A stretch of 64,000 nucleotides of DNA, taken from NCBI GenBank assembly GCA_030425205.1, contig JAUIAP010000032.1:1-64000 (forward strand). The letters run 5' to 3'. The position numbers were made by a program, and so were the translations under genes. Origin of the DNA: Anaerolineae bacterium (GTDB lineage: Bacteria > Chloroflexota > Anaerolineae > Promineifilales > Promineifilaceae). Each line of letters begins with the position of its first letter. The first letter of the stretch is position 1. Of this stretch, positions 1 to 6,962 are shown piece after piece. The notes beneath the pieces are model-generated. The model was not told the origin of the DNA. It saw only the letters and a list, made by a program, of their open reading frames with translations, and did no database searches.

Positions 1-290
1 ATCCATTGTGTTACGAAGTTTTCCACTCGTTAAATCCTCAAGATTTGACGAGAAAACTATTTGGCGGGCGGCTGTTTCCCAAGTGCGCAGTTAATCTCGC
101 AAGTTATCGTTGTGTAACTTCGCCACAAGCGACGAAAAAATGGTTCGTCGGGGTGGCTTGGCGCAGCAAACCACCCCGACTGACAGTTTTCTGTGGGCTT
201 TGCCCACAAGTCAAAACGTTCAGACTTACAAAAACCTCATTGGGGGAACAAAAAAACCACCGATTAAGGTGGTTTTTGTTATGTGTTATG
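1..290. other. Non-coding stretch with hairpins
   Basis: I see no convincing gene here. Two structures are visible: a stem with perfect 10-bp arms at 147-156 and 171-180 (GTCGGGGTGG / CCACCCCGAC), and the tRNA terminator at 251-279. The open frames across this stretch run into the antisense of the tRNA genes and are not credible. Confidence 0.6.
251..279 (-). terminator. Intrinsic terminator downstream of tRNA-Gly
   Basis: AAAAACCACC and GGTGGTTTTT flank a short GATTAA-type loop. It lies just past the 3' end of the minus-strand tRNA pair and has a T tract on the minus strand, so it probably ends that transcript. Confidence 0.7.
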
Positions 291-292
291 AG

Positions 293-363
293 AGCGGCGA
301 ACGGGATTCGAACCCGTAACGACAGCTTGGAAGGCTGTAGTGTTACCGTTACACCATCACCGC
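293..363 (-). tRNA. tRNA-Gly (TCC)
   Basis: A complete cloverleaf is visible on the minus strand. The acceptor arms are GCGGTGA and TCGCCGC, the anticodon stem ACAGC/GCTGT carries a CTTCCAA loop with anticodon TCC, and the T loop is GGTTCGAATCC. No CCA is encoded; the discriminator is T. It lies 24 bp from tRNA-Pro on the same strand, so both are probably cut from one precursor. Confidence 0.95.
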
Positions 364-387
364 AGAAAATTGTCAACAATCATTTTG

Positions 388-461
388 TCGGGGCGGCCAG
401 ATTCGAACTGACGGCCTCTCGGACCCAAACCGAGCGCTCTACCAAGCTGAGCTACGCCCCG
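388..461 (-). tRNA. tRNA-Pro (TGG)
   Basis: The acceptor arms CGGGGCG/CGCCCCG, the D arm GCTCAGCTTGGTAGAGC, the anticodon stem CTCGG/CCGAG with a TTTGGGT loop (anticodon TGG) and the T loop TTCGAAT are all visible. The discriminator is A and CCA is not encoded. It is the first gene of a tRNA-Pro/tRNA-Gly pair read leftwards. Confidence 0.95.
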
Positions 462-500
462 AAAGCGACTTAGGATTATAGCTGGGGAAGTCAAAAAGTC

Positions 501-528
501 AACCACCAAAATCATGATTTTGGTGGTT
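501..528 (-). terminator. Terminator after the LysM glycosidase gene
   Basis: A perfect 28-bp palindrome (AACCACCAAAATCA and its complement) lies 17 bp past the stop of the LysM glycosidase gene. It can fold into a long stem and probably acts as a terminator, perhaps in both directions. Confidence 0.65.
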
Positions 529-544
529 GGTTAGTCAGTGCTTT

Positions 545-2308
545 CTACCGTCCCATTGCGGCCTTGATGGGGGCGCAGGCGGGGCAGGAGCCATTCGGCC
601 GAATTAGCGCATACGCGGCCTGTGGATCACCTGCTGGATCGTAGTAAGTGAAATCGACGTTGAAAATGATGAACATGCGAACATATCCGCTGTTGCGTGC
701 GCGTGTGACCGCTTCGGCCAGCCAGTCAGCATGTTCCTGCAATGATGTCCCGTTTGCCCAACCGAAGTTTGCCGGCAAAGTGCCGCCAAAATCCTCACCA
801 GAGACATAACCCATTTCGGTGATGCAGATTGGTTTAGATCGGCCGAATGCGTTGTAATATACATCAACCGTTGGCTGATAGTACCAACTGTAGTGACCAT
901 TGCCGCTGTCGGCAGGATGTCCAGTTGTCGCGCTTGGCGATGTCGCCCCAGCGTTGTGATGTACGCCGATACAGTCCATGTATTGCCCAGCACCCAAGCG
1001 TGCCAGCTCTTCCATATATGGCTTGTCGTCGCATCCATTGGCTGCACAGCCCCCGCCAAAGAAGCCCGTCGGGGCGGGCGCACCGCTGATGACCATTACA
1101 TTCGGATTGGCGTTTTTGATCGCAGCATATCCGGGCTTCAACATGCGGTCGAGATATTGTTGCGGGCTGATGGTGCCGGCTGGCCACTCGAAGTCGATAT
1201 TCATCTCGTTCCAAACTTCGATTGCATCGGGTGGGTCTGATAACGCTGCCACATTGCCCAAGAAGGCGACATACCCATCAAAATCAATTGAGCTTGGGTA
1301 GACATTTGCACCCGGCATACTGAGGAGAACCTTCATACCTTGCGCATGGGCTGAACTGATGCGTCCTGCAACCACGTCTGCGCTTTCACCCGGTGACCAC
1401 TTATGTTGGAATTTCACCCATGACATCCCCGTGTCCTTCATAAGGGCTGGATTGGCAAAGGTGTGCGTTTGTCCACCAAGACCGAAGCCACTGCCCGGAT
1501 TTGGTGGTGGTGGCACGCTCGTGGCCGTCGGCTGTGGCGCAGGTGGTTGCGTCGGTACGGCCGTTGGTTGCGGATTGGGTGGTTGGGTCGGCGCAGGGGT
1601 TGGTTGCGGGTTGCCACCCGTTCCCGGAATGGTTAACACTTGCCCCACGTAGATATAGTTGTAGTTGGTGATGCCATTGACGCGCGCTAACTCGGCGAGT
1701 GAGACGTTAAAGCGTCGGGCAATACCAGCTAACGTATCACCGTACTGCACCGTATAAGTTGTTGGGTTGCCAGTTGATGGCGGTGTCGCCGTTGGCTGTG
1801 GTGCAGGGGGTTGTGTCGGTTGCGGATTTGGGGGTTGGGTTGGTTGAGGTGTTGGATTTCCCCCCGTTCCCGGAATGATCAGCACTTGTCCAACGTAGAT
1901 ATAGTTGGGATTTGTGATGCCGTTGGCCTGTGCAAGCGCATTGAGCGAAATCCCAAAACGGGCAGCGATGCGCGAAAGCGTATCCCCCGACTGCACAACG
2001 TATGTGGTTGGATTACCTGATGGGGGCGGTGTTGCAGGTGGCGTTGGGGCAGGTGGCTGGGATGTTGGCGGAGGGTTTGTGTTGCCATCAGGAATCGTCA
2101 GTTGTTGCCCAACATAGATGTAGTTGGGATTGACGATGTTATTTGCCTGTGAAATGGCTTGCACAGAGGTATTAAAACGACGAGCGATCTTACTAAGGGT
2201 GTCACCGTATTGAACGGTATAAACGGTATCGGCAAGCGCCGTGGCGACAAATATCAATGTGAAGATGCCAACCAACAGTGCGCTCAAAAGCCAGTGCTTA
2301 CGCTGCAT
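545..2308 (-). CDS. Secreted triple-LysM glycoside hydrolase-like protein
   Basis: A 587-residue exported protein. Residues 1-26 are a signal peptide ending ATALA. Three LysM domains follow at about 29-73, 103-146 and 184-228; each contains a YGDTL/SGDTL motif and ends NYIYVGQ-LxIP. They are joined by proline/threonine/glutamine-rich linkers. LysM binds peptidoglycan or other N-acetylglucosamine polymers, so the protein is probably held at the cell wall or in the matrix. Residues about 275-587 look like a clan GH-A TIM barrel (GH39/GH5-like): Glu368 in VWNEMN fits the acid/base and Glu498 in ICITEMGY fits the nucleophile. The substrate cannot be read from sequence. It appears monocistronic, with a hairpin terminator at 501-528. 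Confidence 0.85.
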   Translation of the reverse strand: MQRKHWLLSALLVGIFTLIFVATALADTVYTVQYGDTLSKIARRFNTSVQAISQANNIVNPNYIYVGQQLTIPDGNTNPPPTSQPPAPTPPATPPPSGNPTTYVVQSGDTLSRIAARFGISLNALAQANGITNPNYIYVGQVLIIPGTGGNPTPQPTQPPNPQPTQPPAPQPTATPPSTGNPTTYTVQYGDTLAGIARRFNVSLAELARVNGITNYNYIYVGQVLTIPGTGGNPQPTPAPTQPPNPQPTAVPTQPPAPQPTATSVPPPPNPGSGFGLGGQTHTFANPALMKDTGMSWVKFQHKWSPGESADVVAGRISSAHAQGMKVLLSMPGANVYPSSIDFDGYVAFLGNVAALSDPPDAIEVWNEMNIDFEWPAGTISPQQYLDRMLKPGYAAIKNANPNVMVISGAPAPTGFFGGGCAANGCDDKPYMEELARLGAGQYMDCIGVHHNAGATSPSATTGHPADSGNGHYSWYYQPTVDVYYNAFGRSKPICITEMGYVSGEDFGGTLPANFGWANGTSLQEHADWLAEAVTRARNSGYVRMFIIFNVDFTYYDPAGDPQAAYALIRPNGSCPACAPIKAAMGR

Positions 2309-2446
2309 AACTATTCTCCTTTGGGTACTACTGCAAAGTTAACCGCATTATAACACGGTCTAATCAGATGACTACGGACTAACGCTACTGTATTTTGCTA
2401 CCGGGATTTGGAGCGTAATGTACACGGGATTGGGCTTAAACTCAAG

Positions 2447-3742
2447 TTATACGGTCAAATAGCGATCTGCCATCGATCCCTTCTGGCGTTTTTCGCGCAG
2501 ACGCAACTCTTGGAGTTGCATGCGGGCGCGCCGACCATTATCAGGCAAGGAGTTTTGCATTTTCAACGCAAGTAGCAACCATTTTTCAGCTTCGTCATAG
2601 TTGTGTTGCTGGACGAGGATGCCGCCAAGATTGGCAGCCGCCAACGCATTACTAGGGCTGCGTTTGAGATTGTCGCGCAAGCGTGCTTCACGTCTAGCCA
2701 TTTGTGAGCTACCGCCACTTAACGCAATGCCGAGATCAAAGACAATGTCTGTTAACCGTTCTTCTTCGATAAAGCCGGCTCGGTGACGGATGACGGAGTG
2801 GGTGCGCGGAACGATCATGTCAAGAGAGCGCACCACACGTACTGACAATTTCGCGCGTTCAAAGTTCCCTTCGGGATGAAGAACGATTGACTCACCGCTA
2901 TCTACAACGACATTGAGCAGTTGCTCTGTGCCATCGTAGCGTAATGTCTGGACAAGCATGGGATGGTCACAATCATTTGAGACATGAAGCTCATTGTCCC
3001 GCATGATTGCGTGCATGTTATGGGTCTTAACGGTGCCGTCGAGCGTAAGGGTGAGGTCTTGTCGATATGGGAATTGCACATCGAGCAGTTGGATAAAATC
3101 GGCCGAATAGCTCTTCAATATCCCCACATGCTCATGAACATTGCCGTCCTCAACAATCTCGACAACCACCTTCTGACCGATGAACGTCTCCATCATCGGG
3201 TCATACGAGCGACCGACGTGACCGACAAGATTGGTGCCGAGCTGTTTGAGATAACCCTCGCTTGTGTCGGTTATATAGTGTCCAGCAGGGCGACGGGCGC
3301 GACCGATGACGATGCCGATCACATCATTGAGCGATTCTGCTGCCGTGTGCAAAAAGTTGCGCGATTTGCGCCACCACCTGCGCCGTGCCGATGGATTGAA
3401 TGACCGTGCAATGTCCTCCTCGCGCGCAAGCTTGTTTTCATCCGTCAGCCGGTCCGCATAGCGATAGATCGCATGAATTTTGGCGTACTCCTCACTGTAA
3501 AGCACAAAACTCGATTCGACATGTTGATCATCTTGGACAGCATCTCGGTAGCGTAGTTCGAGTGCGTTGGGTGCTACCCAGAGCGTTCCCCACGCGACCT
3601 TGTTATCGAGCTGTTCGAGCGTAACCTGATAGCCGTCAAAATCGCGCAGGCAGTGATCTTTGCGGCGGGAGCGCAGCCATGCGCCTGTTGCTGTGACGAG
3701 AAAAATAACGGAGAGCGTGATTAGAAAGGAGAAATCAAACAT
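2447..3742 (-). CDS. Membrane-anchored protein with possible Sm-like barrel and TPR-like tail
   Basis: I do not recognise this family. I start it at the ATG at 3742 (431 aa), because a longer frame back to 3904 runs through a dispersed intergenic repeat. The start gives MFDFSF and a transmembrane helix at about 5-22, then a cytoplasmic basic stretch. The middle contains a segment beginning GQKVVVEIVEDG and running on to VGILKSYSADFIQLLDV, which resembles a small Sm/LSm-type beta barrel. The last ~70 residues contain one TPR-like helix pair (NYDEAEKWLLLAL). A TATACT hexamer lies 8 nt before the ATG and no Shine-Dalgarno is visible, so the transcript may be leaderless. No operon partners. Function unknown. 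Confidence 0.7.
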   Translation of the reverse strand: MFDFSFLITLSVIFLVTATGAWLRSRRKDHCLRDFDGYQVTLEQLDNKVAWGTLWVAPNALELRYRDAVQDDQHVESSFVLYSEEYAKIHAIYRYADRLTDENKLAREEDIARSFNPSARRRWWRKSRNFLHTAAESLNDVIGIVIGRARRPAGHYITDTSEGYLKQLGTNLVGHVGRSYDPMMETFIGQKVVVEIVEDGNVHEHVGILKSYSADFIQLLDVQFPYRQDLTLTLDGTVKTHNMHAIMRDNELHVSNDCDHPMLVQTLRYDGTEQLLNVVVDSGESIVLHPEGNFERAKLSVRVVRSLDMIVPRTHSVIRHRAGFIEEERLTDIVFDLGIALSGGSSQMARREARLRDNLKRSPSNALAAANLGGILVQQHNYDEAEKWLLLALKMQNSLPDNGRRARMQLQELRLREKRQKGSMADRYLTV

Positions 3743-4140
3743 GTCGGTTGAGTATAGGGTGTGCCGTTTGCAAATTGTTTGCAAAGAAAAATGCCACGAA
3801 TTACACGAATTACACGAAATTCTCTCTGCGCTCTTTGCGCGCTCAGCGGTTAGTTCAGCGGACTCTTGCAAATAATCCCAAAAATCGGCGAACTTCGCAA
3901 TCATGTTTGTAGAAATGTGCGGATTCTTTTGGTCAATGGTTGGGTGGCAGAGCGTCGTGGTAAGTCAAGGCGTAGAAAGTCAGGAGGGTTTTCTATCGCG
4001 TCACTTCTTACCCGCCATCAAAATGATACGAGACAGATACGCGCTTGGTGGAAAATGAGAAGAAGTTGGTCGGGTTGGGTATAATTGGATAAAAGCAGCT
4101 AGTTGCTGCAAAAGAGACGCCTATTTACTGAGAAACAATC
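3743..4140. other. Intergenic region with tandem ACGAATTAC repeat and possible promoter
   Basis: About 400 bp separate divergent genes. At 3790-3820 there are near-tandem copies of ACGAATTACAC, a type of dispersed filler repeat. A TATAAT hexamer at 4080-4085 could be the -10 box for the small protein starting at 4141, with no clear -35. A small stem GCAGC/GCTGC lies near 4096-4110. No gene is supported here. Confidence 0.5.
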
Positions 4141-4320
4141 ATGTTACAAAAAATTTCAACTATTTGGTTATTGATACTTCTATTTGCACTGCCGACACTC
4201 GCATTTGCCGAAGGGGAGGCCTTTAACCCGCCTAATTGGGTTGGGCGCGGCATGTTTTTGATTGCACTGATCCTGCCAATTGTCGTCGGGATGTGGGTTA
4301 GAAATCGCAAACATTACTAA
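4141..4320 (+). CDS. Small membrane protein (59 aa)
   Basis: An ATG frame of 59 codons plus TAA. It reads as a signal peptide (about 1-22, ending LAFA), a short loop EGEAFNPPNWVG, a transmembrane helix (about 37-52) and a basic tail WVRNRKHY. This is a credible single-pass membrane or exported small protein. It precedes and slightly overlaps the longest version of the following lipoprotein gene, so the two may be co-transcribed. A TATAAT box lies about 55 bp upstream. Family and function unknown. Confidence 0.55.
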   Translation: MLQKISTIWLLILLFALPTLAFAEGEAFNPPNWVGRGMFLIALILPIVVGMWVRNRKHY

Positions 4321-5113
4321 ACAGCGATACGTTGGCGACATTTTGTCCACACAAACATTGATTTCCCCAATCTCCGCTACTTGGTTCTTCAAGCGAAGCT
4401 TGATTGGTCTTTGGCGCACGCTATTGCTTGCTTGGTTGTTCGTTTTAATCGGCTGCGGTCAGGATGAACTCCCCGAATTGGATACAGCCGAGATTTTGGC
4501 AAATTCGGCCGAAAAGATGCGCTCCCTAGCGGGCTTTCACTTCGAGATTGACCGAGATGGCGCACTCGCCTATCTCGATGGCAGTCGGACATTGGCCTTT
4601 GGCTCAGGTGGCGGCGATTATGTCGCACCAGACCGCGCTCGCGCCCAAGTCAGAATCATCGCGCCCGGTTTTGTGACAACTGTCAGCGTGATCAGCGTCG
4701 GTGAAATCCAGTGGGAGACAAACGTTGTCACAGGCGTTTGGACGGAGTTGCCACCCGATTGGGGGTTCAACCCGACGGTGTTGTTTGACCCCGATGTGGG
4801 GATTCAGTCGATTCTGACAAACGACTTAAGCAACATTGTCCAGCAAGAGCCGGTTGAGATTGAAGGGGAGCCAGCTTATCTTATTTCAGCCGATGTTCGT
4901 GGGGCAAACCTCCATCAACTCAGCGGCTTTCTGATTGGTCCAGACGACGCGACCATCCAACTTTGGATTAAACCCGAGACATTTGAGATGCTGCGCGTCC
5001 AAATTGTCGATCCGCCTGATGGAGATCAGACTGAGGATGCAATTTGGATCATCGACTTTTCAGAATTTGGCAACACGTTGGCGATTGAACCACCCGTTAT
5101 CAGTGAACAGTAG
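4280..5113 (+). CDS. LppX/LprAFG-like lipoprotein
   Basis: A lipoprotein of up to 277 aa. The lipobox FVLIGC puts the modified cysteine at residue 59 of the longest frame. A signal peptide of ~18 residues would be obtained by starting at the TTG at 4400 instead, and the ATG at 4280 overlaps the small upstream gene, so the true start is probably downstream of 4280. The mature part begins with residues suited to an LppX/LprAFG (LolA-like) fold: DTAEILANSAEKMRSL, then a beta-rich half-barrel ending ADVRGANLHQLSGFL and TIQLWIKPETFEMLRVQI. Such proteins bind lipid in a hydrophobic cavity outside the membrane. A strong terminator follows at 5123-5149. Confidence 0.75.
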   Translation: MSSGCGLEIANITKQRYVGDILSTQTLISPISATWFFKRSLIGLWRTLLLAWLFVLIGCGQDELPELDTAEILANSAEKMRSLAGFHFEIDRDGALAYLDGSRTLAFGSGGGDYVAPDRARAQVRIIAPGFVTTVSVISVGEIQWETNVVTGVWTELPPDWGFNPTVLFDPDVGIQSILTNDLSNIVQQEPVEIEGEPAYLISADVRGANLHQLSGFLIGPDDATIQLWIKPETFEMLRVQIVDPPDGDQTEDAIWIIDFSEFGNTLAIEPPVISEQ

Positions 5114-5122
5114 GCTGTTGAC

Positions 5123-5149
5123 AGTGAACAGACTCTCTGTCTGTTCACT
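5123..5149 (+). terminator. Terminator after the lipoprotein gene, inside a GTGAACAG repeat
   Basis: Perfect 11-bp arms AGTGAACAGAC / GTCTGTTCACT with a 5-nt loop are followed by ATTTTCTGTTT. The sequence belongs to a small GTGAACAG repeat family also seen near 39491-39536. Confidence 0.7.
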
Positions 5150-5182
5150 ATTTTCTGTTTACCGTTCGCTATTTATAAAACA

Positions 5183-5476
5183 ATGTTTTTTCTACTAATT
5201 GGAATGGACGGAACAGATACAGACGCACCAGCACGGCGCCAAGCCGTGCGCGCCGCACATCTTGAGCTTGCCAAACGATTCAAAGATGAGGGCAAAATCG
5301 TGATGGCGGCGGCACGTTTGCATGAGGATGGCAGTATGGCGGGTTCGGTGATTATCTATTCGGCCGAATCTCGTGCGCAACTCGACGAATGGTTAACCAA
5401 TGAACCGTACATTGCGGGTGACGTGTGGCGCGACATTTCGATTGAAGAGGTCAAGGTGCCGCCGTTCATGCTATGA
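5183..5476 (+). CDS. YciI family protein
   Basis: A 97-residue protein matching the YciI/YCII ferredoxin-like fold: it starts MFFLLIGMDG, has an RAAHLELAKRF helix, then a GKIVMAAARL strand with DGSMAGSVIIY, and a final WLTNEPYIAGDVW helix with a hydrophobic tail. The usual YciI His/Asp pair may correspond to His30 in AAHLEL and Asp84 in AGDVW. The family is cytoplasmic, dimeric and of mostly unknown chemistry. It stands alone between two terminator-like regions. A LysE-family remnant follows directly. Confidence 0.8.
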   Translation: MFFLLIGMDGTDTDAPARRQAVRAAHLELAKRFKDEGKIVMAAARLHEDGSMAGSVIIYSAESRAQLDEWLTNEPYIAGDVWRDISIEEVKVPPFML

Positions 5477-5650
5477 TTGAACTATCCAGCTGCATTGGTC
5501 AGCGATTCAGTTTATGCACTATTGGCGGGAACAATCGGCCGATTCTTACAACGTAATCCTCGGTTGCAAAAAAGGCAAAACCAGGCCAGTGGCGCGATCT
5601 ACATCGCGCTTGGGTTAACTGCCGCCTTCTCAGGCGCAAACGGAAAGTAA
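5477..5650 (+). pseudogene. LysE/RhtB family exporter, C-terminal remnant
   Basis: An open frame without a start codon runs from just after a TGA (5474-5476) to TAA at 5650. It reads LNYPAALVSDSVYALLAGTI, then a basic loop GRFLQRNPRLQKRQNQ and a final helix SGAIYIALGLTAAFSG. This matches the end of LysE/RhtB amino-acid exporters: periplasmic loop, penultimate helix, basic loop, last helix. The N-terminal three quarters are absent. It lies directly behind the YciI gene and is probably the relic of a deletion. Confidence 0.65.
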
Positions 5651-5732
5651 GTGCATCCTCATTTTTTGAAGTAAATGCGCCTCATCTGACTCTATATTCC
5701 CGGTATCGCAAAAGTACAACAAACGGAGATTT

Positions 5733-6842
5733 ATGAGACGCTACAGTATCATCATAGGTGGATTGCTTTTGCTCGTCTACACGGCAATCGCAAATGCACA
5801 GAACGAGCAAATTCCACTCTGTCCGACCCACAATCAAATGGAGTGGCACGCCCTCATCGACCCAGTCCGCAATTGCCATTACAATCACGAACATAAAGAC
5901 AATCCCGGCCTTTTCTATGCGGGAATGAGCGCAGAAGAACGCGCCACTGCTACGAAAGTCAACCAACTCTTTGGCGCACCCGGCGCGTGGTTTGGCGGCA
6001 CATCCATCTCCTATCCCTGGCAAACATTCATGGGCGCAGGGGAAGATTATCCACCAGCATCATCAAAAACGGAGAACATGATGAAGCATGAAGGATATGG
6101 CTGGATTGTGCGCGTTGATATTCCCAAACCAGCCTACAGCAAACAGTGGATCAAGGATTATCGCGTTCAGTACCATGCCATTTTTGGTGCAGCGGGCGCG
6201 GTGACACGCTTCCACTCTTTTAGTCTGGAAGCCAACATTTGCAAAACGCTGACCGACTGTCGCATTGTTCAAACGGGCGGCTGGCTCGACTTTGGCAATC
6301 TGATCGTCAATCGCAAACCGATTTGGCTGCCCGATCAAGAGGGGGACACCCATCGCCGTCGCATCCATGCCTCTATCAACGTGTATGAAGAGGATTGGGT
6401 TGAAAATATCAACCCCTCTGCCTTTTGGTATGGGACATTGACTCGCATGGATCGGGTTGAAGAAGGGTGGCAGTGGGAAGGTGAAGCCCCCTTTAAACTA
6501 CTACAGGTAGTCCTAGAGTCGCAAGATGTTTGGGGGCCAATAAGCCTGAGCGACCCAGCGCAGTTGCAATTTTATTGCCCAGACTTTGCCTGTAAACAAA
6601 ATGGCTCGACCGTCAAGATGCACAGATTGCAGATTGCGACTGAGGCAGGTGGCTTTTCGGGATTCACAGACCGCTATGGTGTGGTCAATCCAGACTGTAA
6701 GAACGTTGGATTAGATTGCATTCCCACCTTTGTACAGGATGGAGACGATGTTTTGTTTGGGACGACGACAGACGGCGGGCGGCCACTACGTGAGTATGAT
6801 ACAAGCCCTGCTGGCACGTGGTGGATCGAGTATCCAAACTAA
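5733..6842 (+). CDS. Unrecognised secreted protein
   Basis: A 369-residue protein with a clear signal peptide (MRRYSIIIGGLLLL, cleavage near AIANAQ, residues 20-23). I do not recognise the family. The mature N-terminus is rich in histidine and aspartate: CPTHNQMEWHALIDP, then NCHYNHEHKDNPG. This could be a metal site. The rest is rich in aromatic residues and cysteines (for example CKTLTDC, YCPDFACK, DCKNVGLDC), with six or more Cys that could form disulfides outside the cell. Repeated FHSFSLEAN and FGNLIVNR strands suggest a beta-sandwich. It ends at a strong convergent terminator and has no operon partner. Confidence 0.7.
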   Translation: MRRYSIIIGGLLLLVYTAIANAQNEQIPLCPTHNQMEWHALIDPVRNCHYNHEHKDNPGLFYAGMSAEERATATKVNQLFGAPGAWFGGTSISYPWQTFMGAGEDYPPASSKTENMMKHEGYGWIVRVDIPKPAYSKQWIKDYRVQYHAIFGAAGAVTRFHSFSLEANICKTLTDCRIVQTGGWLDFGNLIVNRKPIWLPDQEGDTHRRRIHASINVYEEDWVENINPSAFWYGTLTRMDRVEEGWQWEGEAPFKLLQVVLESQDVWGPISLSDPAQLQFYCPDFACKQNGSTVKMHRLQIATEAGGFSGFTDRYGVVNPDCKNVGLDCIPTFVQDGDDVLFGTTTDGGRPLREYDTSPAGTWWIEYPN

Positions 6843-6897
6843 TTAGACGCGATTTGTTGGTAGACTCGCCGCTTGTGGCGCCTCGTAAAATTTCTAA

Positions 6898-6935
6898 ATG
6901 GGTATTTTGTGGACTTTCGCCCACAAAATACCCAT
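6898..6935. terminator. Bidirectional terminator between convergent genes
   Basis: Perfect 15-bp arms ATGGGTATTTTGTGG / CCACAAAATACCCAT with an 8-nt loop lie between the secreted protein gene (ending 6842) and the MuiA-like gene (ending 6963). Confidence 0.75.
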
Positions 6936-6962
6936 CAAAGATTCACACCGCAGACACGGACC

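Noticed and set aside
6..473. Open frame of 155 codons across the tRNA region
   Set aside because: It runs antisense through two clear tRNA genes and shows no protein-like composition.
545..2308. LysM linker repeats as a DNA tandem repeat element
   Set aside because: The repetition reflects protein domain duplication and proline-rich linkers, not a mobile or satellite repeat.
3785..3825. Possible CRISPR-like tandem repeat (ACGAATTACAC)
   Set aside because: Only two or three adjoining copies, no spacers of constant length and no cas genes.
3743..3904. N-terminal extension of the membrane protein to 3904
   Set aside because: The extra residues are translated from an intergenic ACGAATTAC repeat; the ATG at 3742 begins a normal membrane helix.
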